From assembly GCA_017847875.1 (NCBI GenBank), contig JAGASN010000020.1:1-64000 (forward strand): a stretch of 64,000 nt of DNA, in the 5' to 3' direction. Positions 48,765 through 56,042 of this stretch are shown piece by piece. A program made the translations under genes and the position numbers. Position 1 is the first letter of the stretch. Every line of letters begins with the position of its first letter. The notes below the pieces were generated by a model, which did not search any database, was not told the DNA's origin, and saw only the letters and a list, made by a program, of their open reading frames with translations. The stretch is from Oscillospiraceae bacterium (GTDB taxonomy: Bacteria; Bacillota; Clostridia; Oscillospirales; Ruminococcaceae).

Positions 48765-48818
48765 ATGATGGCTAAAATATGGCAAAAACCTTCAGAAATC
48801 AAGCGACACCGACATTGA
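48765..48818 (+). CDS. Short leader ORF ending Lys-Arg-His-Arg-His
   Basis: Seventeen codons behind a strong ACGGAGGAAA site encode MMAKIWQKPSEIKRHRH. It starts ~24 bases after the presumed transcription start and ends 67 bases before the substrate-binding gene. The His/Arg-rich end is what a histidine- or arginine-sensing leader peptide would look like. Against this, the frame shifted by one reads GKNLQKSSDTDIDAFIGKI (48781-48840), so removing one A near 48774-48777 would give a 24-residue peptide instead. I see no convincing terminator after it. Confidence 0.4.
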   Translation: MMAKIWQKPSEIKRHRH

Positions 48819-48885
48819 TGCTTTTATCGGAAAAATATAAAAAACATCAATTTATTAAAAACTTGAATTTTTGGAGGAAAATAAA

Positions 48886-49668
48886 ATGAAAAAATTTATG
48901 GCTGTTATACTTGCTCTCGTACTTACCCTTTGCCTTACCGCCTGCGGCAATGACGAACCCGCTTCCGACCTTGAATACGTTACCGAAAACGGAAAAATCG
49001 TAGTCGGAATCACCGATTTCGCACCGATGGATTATGAAGACGAAAACGGCGAATGGATCGGTTTTGATGCGGATATGGCAAAAGAATTTGCCGAATATCT
49101 CGGTGTTGAAGTTGAATTTATCGTAATCGATTGGGATAACAAAATTTTTGAACTTGAAAACAAGAGCATCGACGTTGTCTGGAACGGCATGACCCTTACC
49201 GATAAAGTTAAAGACGCAATGGGCTGCTCCGATCCTTATTGCAAAAACGCTCAGGTTGTTGTAGTCAATGCAGACGTTGCCGACCAGTATCAGGACGAAG
49301 CTTCTCTTGCAGAACTTGCATTCGCTGTTGAAGCAGGTTCCGCAGGTAAAGAAATTGTTGAAGGTCTTGGCCTTAACTTCACCGAAGTTGCTTATCAGAG
49401 CGACGCTCTTATGGAAGTTGCAGCAGGAACCTCCGATGCATGCGTAATCGACCTTCTTATGGCCGGCGCAATGATCGGCGAAGGAACCGGCTATCCCGAT
49501 CTTACCTATACCGTTTCTCTCACCAGCGAAGAATACGTTGTAGGCTTCAGAAAAGGCAGCGACCTTGTTGAAAAATTCAATCAGTTCTGGGCAGATGCCT
49601 GCGCAGAAGGAACCGTTCTTGAAACCGCAAAAACCTATGGCGTTCAGGAATCCGTAATCATCAAATAA
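48886..49668 (+). CDS. Polar amino-acid ABC transporter substrate-binding lipoprotein
   Basis: A 260-residue lipoprotein, ATG 48886 behind TTGGAGGAAA. Signal FMAVILALVLTLCLTAC (lipobox Cys ~20). 'KIVVGITDFAPMDYEDENGEWIGFDADMAKEFAEYLGVEVEFIVIDWDNKIFELENKSIDVVWNGMTLTDK' is the SBP_bac_3 pattern of glutamine/cystine/His-Arg-Lys binders. The acidic pocket residues cannot be assigned to a ligand here. An intercistronic hairpin follows, which would protect this mRNA and raise SBP levels over the permease. Confidence 0.93.
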   Translation: MKKFMAVILALVLTLCLTACGNDEPASDLEYVTENGKIVVGITDFAPMDYEDENGEWIGFDADMAKEFAEYLGVEVEFIVIDWDNKIFELENKSIDVVWNGMTLTDKVKDAMGCSDPYCKNAQVVVVNADVADQYQDEASLAELAFAVEAGSAGKEIVEGLGLNFTEVAYQSDALMEVAAGTSDACVIDLLMAGAMIGEGTGYPDLTYTVSLTSEEYVVGFRKGSDLVEKFNQFWADACAEGTVLETAKTYGVQESVIIK

Positions 49669-49695
49669 AAAATCCCCTTAATTATAATTATCTTT

Positions 49696-49733
49696 CAATG
49701 CAGGGAACGTCGGAAACGGCGTTCCCTGCATTG
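49696..49733 (+). promoter_or_regulatory. Intercistronic stem-loop between SBP and permease genes
   Basis: Perfect arms CAATGCAGGGAAC/GTTCCCTGCATTG with a 12-base loop and no T tail. Such hairpins typically stabilise the upstream mRNA segment. Confidence 0.65.
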
Positions 49734-49752
49734 GTGAAAAGACGAGGTTAAA

Positions 49753-50451
49753 ATGTTCGAAATTTCTTTTTTTGCCCAACTGGATTGGGAACAGATAAGA
49801 GAAGTTCTGACTTCTCTCAACATCGGATTTGTAAAATCCCTTGAAATATTTTTCCTTACCCTTCTGGGTTCTCTTCCGCTGGGACTTGTTATTGCTTTCG
49901 GTTCCATGAGCAGCGTTGGAATAATCCGCTGGTTCAACAAACTTCTTGTTTGGGTAATCCGCGGAACTCCTCTTATGCTCCAGCTTATCATAATCTATTA
50001 CGGACCCGGAATTATTCTCGGAAACAACTGGTGGGGAAGCGGCTCAACCGGAAGATTTATTGCGGCAATGATCGCTTTTATCCTCAACTATGCCTGTTAT
50101 TTTTCCGAAATTTACCGCGGCGGAATTGAAGGAATTCCGAAAGGACAATATGAAGCGGGCGAAGTTCTCGGCATGACGAAAAGCCAGATTTTCTTTAAAG
50201 TTGTTCTTCTCCAGGTTATAAAACGCATTATTCCGCCAATCGGAAACGAAGTTATCACCCTTGTTAAAGATACTTCCCTTGTCCGTGTAATTGCCGTTTA
50301 TGAACTTATGTGGGACGGACAGAATTACATAAAATCCGAAGGTATAATCTGGCCGATGCTTTTCACCGGCGTTTATTATCTGCTCTTCAGCGGACTTCTT
50401 ACGATTTTCCTCGGTTGGCTTGAAAAGAAAATGGATTATTTTAAGGTGTAA
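49753..50451 (+). CDS. Polar amino-acid ABC transporter permease
   Basis: A 232-residue HisM/GlnP-type permease with five hydrophobic helices. The EAA motif is 'GQYEAGEVLGMTKSQIFFKVVLLQVIKRIIPPIGNEVITLVKDTSLV', and 'WVIRGTPLMLQLIIIYYG' is the family's helix-2 signature. A single permease gene suggests a homodimer. It lies 3 bases before the ATPase gene and shares its transcript. Confidence 0.94.
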   Translation: MFEISFFAQLDWEQIREVLTSLNIGFVKSLEIFFLTLLGSLPLGLVIAFGSMSSVGIIRWFNKLLVWVIRGTPLMLQLIIIYYGPGIILGNNWWGSGSTGRFIAAMIAFILNYACYFSEIYRGGIEGIPKGQYEAGEVLGMTKSQIFFKVVLLQVIKRIIPPIGNEVITLVKDTSLVRVIAVYELMWDGQNYIKSEGIIWPMLFTGVYYLLFSGLLTIFLGWLEKKMDYFKV

Positions 50452-50454
50452 AAA

Positions 50455-51240
50455 ATGGCTATTCTTGAAGTAAAAAACTTAAAAAAGAATTTCGGCGAGC
50501 TTGAAGTTTTAAAAGGCATTGATTTTTCCCTTGAAAAAGGCGACGTTATGGCGGTAATCGGTTCTTCCGGAAACGGAAAAACAACTCTTCTCCGCTGCAT
50601 AAACTTTCTTGAAACGCCGAACGAAGGCGAAATTATCGTAAACGGCGAAACGCTTTTTGACGCTTCGGAAAAAGATAATTCAAGCGAAAGTGATATCCGC
50701 AAAAAACGTCTTCATTTTGGGCTTGTTTTCCAGAACTTCAATCTTTTTCCACAGTATACCGTTCTCGGAAACGTAATGCTTGCGAAAGAGCTTCTTGAAA
50801 AGGAACGCCCGGATTATAAACAGAACAAAAAGCAGATAAAGGCGGAAATTGAAGCGGAAGCAAGAAAACTTCTTGATGAAGTCGGCCTTTCGGATAAGCT
50901 GGATTATTATCCGCACCAGCTTTCCGGCGGTCAGCAGCAGAGGGTTGCTATCGCAAGGGCACTTGCGCTCAAACCGGATATCCTTTGCTTTGATGAACCC
51001 ACTTCCGCTCTTGACCCGGAACTTACCGGAGAAGTTCTTAAAGTTATAAAATCCCTTGCGGACAGCAACATGACAATGATTGTTGTAACCCACGAAATGA
51101 GCTTTGCAAGGGACGTTGCGAACAAAATCATCTTCATGGACGAAGGAAAAATCCTTGAGGAAGGTTCGCCGGAAGATATCTTCGAAAACCCGAAGCACGA
51201 AAGAGTCCGCGAATTTATCGGCGGAATCGGCGCAATTTAA
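50455..51240 (+). CDS. Polar amino-acid ABC transporter ATPase (GlnQ-like)
   Basis: A 261-residue ATPase. Walker [10 protein letters not shown] (~36-44), Q-loop [21 protein letters not shown], signature [15 protein letters not shown], Walker [17 protein letters not shown]-loop VVTHEMSFA. All motifs are intact. An insertion at ~75-85 ([16 protein letters not shown]) is slightly longer than usual. It is the last gene of the operon; a repeat and terminator follow. Confidence 0.95.
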   Translation: MAILEVKNLKKNFGELEVLKGIDFSLEKGDVMAVIGSSGNGKTTLLRCINFLETPNEGEIIVNGETLFDASEKDNSSESDIRKKRLHFGLVFQNFNLFPQYTVLGNVMLAKELLEKERPDYKQNKKQIKAEIEAEARKLLDEVGLSDKLDYYPHQLSGGQQQRVAIARALALKPDILCFDEPTSALDPELTGEVLKVIKSLADSNMTMIVVTHEMSFARDVANKIIFMDEGKILEEGSPEDIFENPKHERVREFIGGIGAI

Positions 51241-51291
51241 AAGCCTTCCCCTTGAGGGGAAGGTGTCTGCAAAGCAGACGGATGAGGTGTA
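51241..51291. repeat. Dispersed palindromic repeat
   Basis: AAGCCTTCCCCTTGAGGGGAAGG followed by TGTCTGCAAAGCAGACGGATGAGGTG: two palindromes back to back, the reverse-oriented copy of the family at 43336 and 31657. Confidence 0.65.
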
Positions 51292-51296
51292 TGAAA

Positions 51297-51330
51297 AAAG
51301 GAGGCCTTTTGAGCCTCCTTTAATTTTTTT
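51297..51330. terminator. Terminator between ABC operon and beta-lactamase-fold gene
   Basis: Stem AAAGGAGGC/GCCTCCTTT with a T-rich tail, serving two convergent genes. Confidence 0.75.
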
Positions 51331-52315
51331 AAATTTCTTCGATAAAAGGTTCGATATATTCCCTTATGAAGTCAACTCTGTCGAAAACTGTCGGCTTGAA
51401 ATACGAAGATACCGCGATTACGATATCCTTTTCCGGATTTACGTAAATAACGTTTCCGCTGTTTCCGATGGCGGAAAAGATATTCTTTTCCCGGTCAATT
51501 ATCCACCAAAGGTAACCGTAATCCATTCCGCGGAAATAATCGCTTTCGACGGTTTTCGGTTTTGTCATTTCTTCTATCCAACCGGAAGAAACGATTTGTT
51601 TTCCGTTATAAATCCCTTTGTTAAGGCAAAGCAAACCGATTTTTGCCATATCTTCCGCTGACATGCAAAGTCCGTATCCGGGAGTTCCAAGCCCTTCCGG
51701 GTCGGCGAACCAGATGTTTTCTTTCGGCGTTTTGCTTATGGTGAACTGTTTATGTTCTTCGGCGGTTTTGGCATAATAATTTTCGTGCGGTTTGATTCCA
51801 AGGGGTTCAAAAAGATATTCGTTGGCAAAATCGACGGTTTTCATCTTCGTTGCTCTGTATAAAATTCCCGTAAGAATATGTAGGCAGACTGTTCTGTAAT
51901 CGAATTCATCGGTAAGGCCTTTTCTTCCGCCCAAAAAATCAAGGGAGGAAAAAGTCCAGTTTTCGCTTGAACAAACTTTAGACCAGGGGTCGCCCTTGCC
52001 TTTATAAGGCGCGCGCATGGTGAGCAAGTGTTTTATTGTAACTTCAAAAATTGTTTTTTCGCCGCGTTTAACTTTATAATCGGGAAAATAATCCAGAACT
52101 TTGTCGTCAACGCTTTTGATTTGCCCTTTATCGATTGCAATTCCGATAAGCAAGGCTATAATGCTCTTTGTGGCGGACATTATATGGGTGCAATCGTCCT
52201 TTTTATAATTGTTCCAGCAATCGGAGTAAACAAAATCGCCGTTCTTAATTGCCGAAACCTGGCAGATATTGGACTGCTGCTTTTCTATAAAATCATGAAG
52301 TTCTTCTTTGTTCAT
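51329..52315 (-). CDS. Beta-lactamase-fold serine hydrolase
   Basis: A 328-residue cytosolic-looking protein (no signal peptide). The catalytic S-x-x-K lies in IMSATKSIIALLIG (~46-52). The Tyr of the second motif is probably in EFDYRTVC (~138), where classical enzymes have Y-x-N. 'FSAIGNSGNVIYVNPEKDIVIAVSSY' corresponds to the third H/K-x-G box region. It belongs to class C/esterase/6-aminohexanoate-dimer-hydrolase relatives; a true beta-lactamase role is unlikely without a signal peptide. It is monocistronic, with promoter at 52362-52390. Confidence 0.85.
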   Translation of the reverse strand: MNKEELHDFIEKQQSNICQVSAIKNGDFVYSDCWNNYKKDDCTHIMSATKSIIALLIGIAIDKGQIKSVDDKVLDYFPDYKVKRGEKTIFEVTIKHLLTMRAPYKGKGDPWSKVCSSENWTFSSLDFLGGRKGLTDEFDYRTVCLHILTGILYRATKMKTVDFANEYLFEPLGIKPHENYYAKTAEEHKQFTISKTPKENIWFADPEGLGTPGYGLCMSAEDMAKIGLLCLNKGIYNGKQIVSSGWIEEMTKPKTVESDYFRGMDYGYLWWIIDREKNIFSAIGNSGNVIYVNPEKDIVIAVSSYFKPTVFDRVDFIREYIEPFIEEI

Positions 52316-52361
52316 AAAATGCTTTCTCGCTTTCGTTTAGGTTTTCGGACGTCCTGAAATA

Positions 52362-52390
52362 AGCATAATTTAATTAAAAATTAAAATCAA
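52362..52390 (-). promoter_or_regulatory. Promoter of the beta-lactamase-fold gene
   Basis: TTGATT (52390-52385), 17-base spacer, TATGCT (52367-52362) on the minus strand. Confidence 0.5.
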
Positions 52391-52417
52391 TAGCTTTCTT
52401 AAAATTAATTACCCTCA

Positions 52418-52446
52418 TTGAAATTTTAACAAAATAGTGTTAATAT
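52418..52446 (+). promoter_or_regulatory. pncB promoter
   Basis: TTGAAA (52418-52423), 17-base spacer, TAATAT (52441-52446). Confidence 0.6.
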
Positions 52447-52462
52447 TAAGGGTGGAAAAATC

Positions 52463-52480
52463 TGCCCGGTTAATCGGGCA
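52463..52480 (+). promoter_or_regulatory. Hairpin against the pncB ribosome binding site
   Basis: TGCCCGG-TTAA-TCGGGCA, directly followed by AAAGGAG. It could modulate translation of pncB. Confidence 0.5.
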
Positions 52481-52495
52481 AAAGGAGTGATAATG

Positions 52496-53950
52496 ATGAA
52501 ACGTGATGAAAGAAATCTCAGCATGCTCACCGATTTTTATGAACTTACTATGATGAACGGTTACCTTGAAAAAGGAATGGGCGATACCGTTGCGGTTTTT
52601 GACGTTTTCTTCAGAACAATTCCGGATAACGGCGGTTTTGCGATTTTTGCGGGTCTTGAACAGCTTATAGACTACCTCAAAAATCTCAGCTTCACCGAAG
52701 AAGATATTGAGTATCTCCGCTCCAAAAATTGTTTTTCTGAAACTTTCCTCGATTATCTCCGCAACTTTAAATTCGCATGTGACGTCTGGTGCGTTCCGGA
52801 AGGAACCCCGATTTTCCCGAGAGAACCCATTATGGTAATCAAAGGACCGGCAATTCAGGCGCAGTTTATCGAAACCGTTGTGCTCCTTATTGCGAACCAC
52901 CAGAGCCTTATTGCAACAAAAGCAAACAGAATAGTAAGAGCAGCCCAGGGCAGACCGGTTATGGAATTCGGCTCCAGAAGAGCACAGAATGCGGATGCCG
53001 CAGTTCTCGGCGCAAGAGCGGCTTATATCGGCGGCGTTTCCGCAACCGCCTGCGCAATGACCGACAGAGATTACGGCGTTCCGGCAGTGGGAACCATGGC
53101 CCACAGCTGGGTCCAGCTTATGGGCTCGGAATATGAGGCATTCAAAGCCTATGCCGAAACCTATCCAAACAACTGCACCCTTCTTGTCGATACCTACAAC
53201 GTACTCAAATCCGGCGTTCCGAATGCAATAAAAGTTTTTGACGAAGTCCTTAAACCTCTCGGAATCCGCCCGAAAGGCATCCGAATCGACTCCGGCGATA
53301 TCGCCTATCTTTCCGTAAAAGCAAGAAAAATGCTTGATGATGCAGGCTATCCGGATTGCGGAATTGTCGCTTCGAACTCTCTTGACGAATATATCATCCG
53401 CGATCTTATTATCCAGGGCGCTTCCATCAACAGCTTCGGCGTCGGCGAAAACCTTATCACCGCGAAGAGCGACCCGGTTTTCGGCTGCGTTTATAAACTT
53501 GCCGCAGTTGAAAGAGGAGGCGAACTTAAACCGGTTATAAAAATAAGCGAATCCGTCGGAAAGATAACCATTCCTGATTTCAAAACTTTCTACCGTTTCT
53601 ATTCAAAAGAGAACGGAAAAGCCGTTGCGGACTATATTGCTCTTTATAACGAGGAAGCTCCGAACACCGACAAAGATATCGAAATTTTTGACCCCCAGGC
53701 AACCTGGAAGAAAAAAGTTCTCACCAATGTTGTTGCAAAACAGATGCTTGTTCCGATTTTTGAAAACGGAAAATGCGTTTATGAATCCCCCTCCATTCAG
53801 GAAATCCGCAAATACTGCGCCGAACAGGTGGATACCCTTTGGGAAGAGATGAAACGTTTTGAATATCCCCATAAATATTACGTTGACCTTTCCCCGAAGC
53901 TTTGGAAGATTCAGAACGACCTTCTTACCGAAATGAACGGAAAGTGGTAA
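52496..53950 (+). CDS. pncB: Nicotinate phosphoribosyltransferase
   Basis: A 484-residue enzyme that salvages nicotinate to nicotinate mononucleotide for NAD synthesis. 'NLSMLTDFYELTMMNGYLEKG' opens the family. 'MEFGSRRAQNADAAVLGARAAYIGGVSAT' includes the phosphoribosyl contact, 'TMAHSWVQ' the phosphorylated His site, and 'LLVDTYNVLKSGVPNAIKV' with 'GIRIDSGDIAYLS' the PRPP loop. ATG 52496 is chosen for its 8-base distance to AAAGGAG; ATG 52493 is equally possible. It is monocistronic, and a dispersed repeat follows. Confidence 0.95.
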   Translation: MKRDERNLSMLTDFYELTMMNGYLEKGMGDTVAVFDVFFRTIPDNGGFAIFAGLEQLIDYLKNLSFTEEDIEYLRSKNCFSETFLDYLRNFKFACDVWCVPEGTPIFPREPIMVIKGPAIQAQFIETVVLLIANHQSLIATKANRIVRAAQGRPVMEFGSRRAQNADAAVLGARAAYIGGVSATACAMTDRDYGVPAVGTMAHSWVQLMGSEYEAFKAYAETYPNNCTLLVDTYNVLKSGVPNAIKVFDEVLKPLGIRPKGIRIDSGDIAYLSVKARKMLDDAGYPDCGIVASNSLDEYIIRDLIIQGASINSFGVGENLITAKSDPVFGCVYKLAAVERGGELKPVIKISESVGKITIPDFKTFYRFYSKENGKAVADYIALYNEEAPNTDKDIEIFDPQATWKKKVLTNVVAKQMLVPIFENGKCVYESPSIQEIRKYCAEQVDTLWEEMKRFEYPHKYYVDLSPKLWKIQNDLLTEMNGKW

Positions 53951-53955
53951 AAGAA

Positions 53956-54000
53956 TCCCTCCGTCTGCTTTGCAGACACCTCCCTTTAGGCAAGGGAGGC
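53956..54000. repeat. Dispersed palindromic repeat
   Basis: TCCCTCCGTCTGCTTTGCAGACACCTCCCTTTAGGCAAGGGAGGC in two palindromic parts, same family as 51241, 43336 and 31657. Confidence 0.6.
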
Positions 54001-54010
54001 TTGATATGTA

Positions 54011-54050
54011 AAAAAAGCCGTGCTCATCTGAGCACGGCTTTTTCTTTTTT
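54011..54050. terminator. Shared terminator between pncB and SDR gene
   Basis: Stem AAAAAGCCGTGCTCA/TGAGCACGGCTTTTT with T tails on both strands. Confidence 0.85.
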
Positions 54051-54062
54051 TGAGCACGGCGA

Positions 54063-54857
54063 TTATTCGGTTACGCCTACGCTGGAAGTTTCCGGCATTG
54101 TTGAACCGCCGTCAATAACGATTCCCTGGCCGGTGATATAGGAAGATTCATCAGAGGCAAGGAAAGCGGCGAGTTCGCCGAGTTCTTCAATGGTGCCGAG
54201 TCTTCCCATCGGGATTCCGGAACCGATTCCGTTTATTACGCTTTCCGGATCGGAAGCGTTGGAAGCTTCGGCAATGCCTTCAACCATAGGAGTCATGATA
54301 TATCCGGGCTGGATCGCGTTTACGCGGATTCCATAGGAAACAAGTTCCGCCGCAAGACCTTTGGTGAAGCCCATGAGAGCTGCTTTTGTTGTTGCGTAAG
54401 CAACTTCGCCCGGATCCGCAACAAGAGGGCCGGTTACGGAAGAAAGGTTTACTATTGCGCCTTTTTTCTTTTCCATCATGGTCGGAACAACCGCTTTTGC
54501 CATATTCCATGCGCCTTTGATGTTGATATCAAAATGTGCGTCCCGGAGTTTGTCGTCGGTGTTCATAAAGGTATCGAGCCATGCGATTCCGGCGTTGTTA
54601 ACGAGGATATCAACGGTGCCGAATTTTTCGATTACATCGGAAACGTTTGTTTTAATAGCTTCGCTGTCGCGGACATCGCAGAGATATCCGATTACATCAT
54701 AGCCTTCCGCTTTAAAAGATTCGGCAACTTCGGTTACTTTTTCGCTGTAATCGAAAATCGCGACCTTTGCGCCGTATTTAAGGAAAACTTTTACGATTCC
54801 AAGTCCGTTTCCCATTGCACCGCCGGTTACGATTGCAACTTTGTTTTTGAGTTTCAT
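54063..54857 (-). CDS. Short-chain dehydrogenase/reductase, UcpA-like
   Basis: A 264-residue NAD(P)-dependent SDR. The cofactor motif is TGGAMGNGLG (~12-21), then 'LVNNAGIAWLDTF', the catalytic Ser in NLSSVTG, and Tyr-x-x-x-Lys in AYATTKAAL (~154-158). The C-terminal 'GQGIVIDGGSTMPETSSVGV' with the ...PETxSVG tail resembles enterobacterial UcpA. Asp at ~37 (FDYSE) indicates NAD preference. The substrate is unknown. It is monocistronic; the promoter is TTTACA-N17-TATAAT at 54919-54891, and the AGGAGG site precedes the ATG. Confidence 0.9.
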   Translation of the reverse strand: MKLKNKVAIVTGGAMGNGLGIVKVFLKYGAKVAIFDYSEKVTEVAESFKAEGYDVIGYLCDVRDSEAIKTNVSDVIEKFGTVDILVNNAGIAWLDTFMNTDDKLRDAHFDINIKGAWNMAKAVVPTMMEKKKGAIVNLSSVTGPLVADPGEVAYATTKAALMGFTKGLAAELVSYGIRVNAIQPGYIMTPMVEGIAEASNASDPESVINGIGSGIPMGRLGTIEELGELAAFLASDESSYITGQGIVIDGGSTMPETSSVGVTE

Positions 54858-54890
54858 AGGTTAAAACCTCCTGATAATTTTATAACAGAA

Positions 54891-54919
54891 TTATAATATA
54901 TTCCTGCGGTTTTGTAAAC
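54891..54919 (-). promoter_or_regulatory. Promoter of the SDR gene
   Basis: TTTACA (54919-54914), 17-base spacer, TATAAT (54896-54891) on the minus strand. Confidence 0.6.
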
Positions 54920-54922
54920 ATT

Positions 54923-54953
54923 AAAAAAACCTGCTTTGGAGCAGGCCTTTTTT
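54923..54953 (-). terminator. Terminator of the lipoprotein gene at 54988
   Basis: Stem CCTGCT/AGCAGG extended by A/T pairs, with a T7 tail on the minus strand. Confidence 0.65.
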
Positions 54954-54987
54954 ACATTATTACAAAATTTTTTATGGGGTGGAATAA

Positions 54988-55686
54988 TTATTTTTTTTCG
55001 AGTGAAACAACAATCCATTTTTCGTCTGTGGTTTTTTCAAGAACAAAATTTATAGTTTCTTTAGGAGTTGAGTTTGTTTCGTTTTCAGTCGGAATAACGC
55101 TGTTAACAATTGCTTCGACAACAATTCTTTCGTCCGATTCAGAAATAATTTCGGCGTTTTCATATGCTATGGTGCCATATCCTCGGGAAAAACGAAGAAG
55201 ATAGGCTTTTCCTTCAAATTCAAGAATGTGGTTTTTAAAAGTATCACCATAAAAAATTTCCGGCGAAACCCATTGGCTCATATAATCCGCAATTTCCTGT
55301 TCGTTTTTGAAATTATTGATTTCATAGCAGGATTCAAGCATTTCGTTTGTATAGTATCCGGAATATTTTTCGGGGTCATAATCCTCTTCGGGAACAAGTA
55401 AATCCGGGGTTTTGTCCCAATAAAGTTCTTCGGATTTTTCTTTATATAAAGGAACAAATTCAGCTTCGCCGTTTGTTTTTGCAAAGAATATTGTTTTTTC
55501 AATTTGGTTCAGTGCTTCCAGATATTGCCCGATTTCTTCTTCAGAAAGCAATACATTTTCTTTTTCGGTAACACTGTTCTCAAGTTCTGCGGTTTCTTCT
55601 TTTGGTTCAGCAACCGGTTCTTCGGTTTTTCCACAGCCGGAAAGGCAGATTGCAAGGACAAGGGTTATTGCGACAAGCTTTTTCAT
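54988..55686 (-). CDS. Lipoprotein, unknown function
   Basis: A 232-residue lipoprotein. ATG 55686 follows AAAGGAG; the longer open frame to 55803 runs through the structured leader and is rejected. The signal is LVAITLVLAICLSGC (lipobox Cys ~18), followed by a Glu-rich linker. The remaining ~180 residues contain 'YYTNEMLESCYEINNFKNEQEIADYMSQWVSPEIF' and end in 'EKTTDEKWIVVSLEKK', which looks like an IseA/DL-endopeptidase-inhibitor-like or NTF2-like fold; the resemblance is only by feel. It is expressed through a leader with a terminator just ahead of the ribosome binding site. Confidence 0.65.
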   Translation of the reverse strand: MKKLVAITLVLAICLSGCGKTEEPVAEPKEETAELENSVTEKENVLLSEEEIGQYLEALNQIEKTIFFAKTNGEAEFVPLYKEKSEELYWDKTPDLLVPEEDYDPEKYSGYYTNEMLESCYEINNFKNEQEIADYMSQWVSPEIFYGDTFKNHILEFEGKAYLLRFSRGYGTIAYENAEIISESDERIVVEAIVNSVIPTENETNSTPKETINFVLEKTTDEKWIVVSLEKK

Positions 55687-55842
55687 TGTGCCATCTCCTT
55701 TAAAATAAAAATGCGTCCCATTAAGGGACGCATGAAAAATGCTTCCCTCAATGTTGCGACACATTTTTCCCCATAGCAAGGCGAAGGAATACATTTTTAC
55801 CAATAGTATTCCCTTGCTAAGAGGATTATTAAAATGTGCCGC
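55687..55842 (-). ncRNA. Structured 5' leader with attenuator, class unknown
   Basis: On the minus strand, from the presumed start near 55840: P1 pairs GCGGCACATTTT (55842-55831) with AAAAATGTGTCGC (55768-55756). P2 inside pairs TTAGCAAGGGAATAC (55820-55806) with GTATTCC-TTCG-CCTTGCTA (55792-55774). Then GGGAAGCAT (55747-55739) can pair with ATGCGTCCC (55733-55725), which competes with the terminator ATGCGTCCC/GGGACGCAT (55733-55711) and its T5-A-T4 tail. This is the layout of a riboswitch or protein-controlled attenuator. I do not recognise a known class. Confidence 0.55.
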
Positions 55843-55847
55843 AAAAC

Positions 55848-55876
55848 ATTATAGCTGAAAATTATATGGAAATCAA
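55848..55876 (-). promoter_or_regulatory. Promoter of the leader-controlled lipoprotein gene
   Basis: TTGATT (55876-55871), 17-base spacer, TATAAT (55853-55848) on the minus strand. Confidence 0.7.
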
Positions 55877-55928
55877 CAAAAGTCCTTATGTATTTTTCTG
55901 CCGAAAATGTTTTGCGCAATATAATGGT

Positions 55929-55970
55929 AAAAAAAGAAAGACATTTTTCAAAAATGTCTTTCTTTTTTTG
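55929..55970 (-). terminator. Terminator of the large lipoprotein gene
   Basis: Stem AAAGAAAGACATTTT/AAAATGTCTTTCTTT with T runs. It lies 70 bases after the stop at 56043. Confidence 0.8.
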
Positions 55971-56042
55971 TTATTAAAATTTATTGGCAATTGGGAGATA
56001 GTTTTTTAAAAACCAGGGCAAGGATTGGTGTTTTAATACTAT

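Noticed and set aside
51329-52315. Beta-lactam resistance gene
   Set aside because: No signal peptide and no Y-x-N box; general serine hydrolase of the same fold is the safer call.
55686-55803. N-terminal extension of the 54988 lipoprotein through the leader
   Set aside because: The extension would translate the terminator hairpin, and it would bury the lipoprotein signal peptide 39 residues in; ATG 55686 has the proper ribosome binding site.
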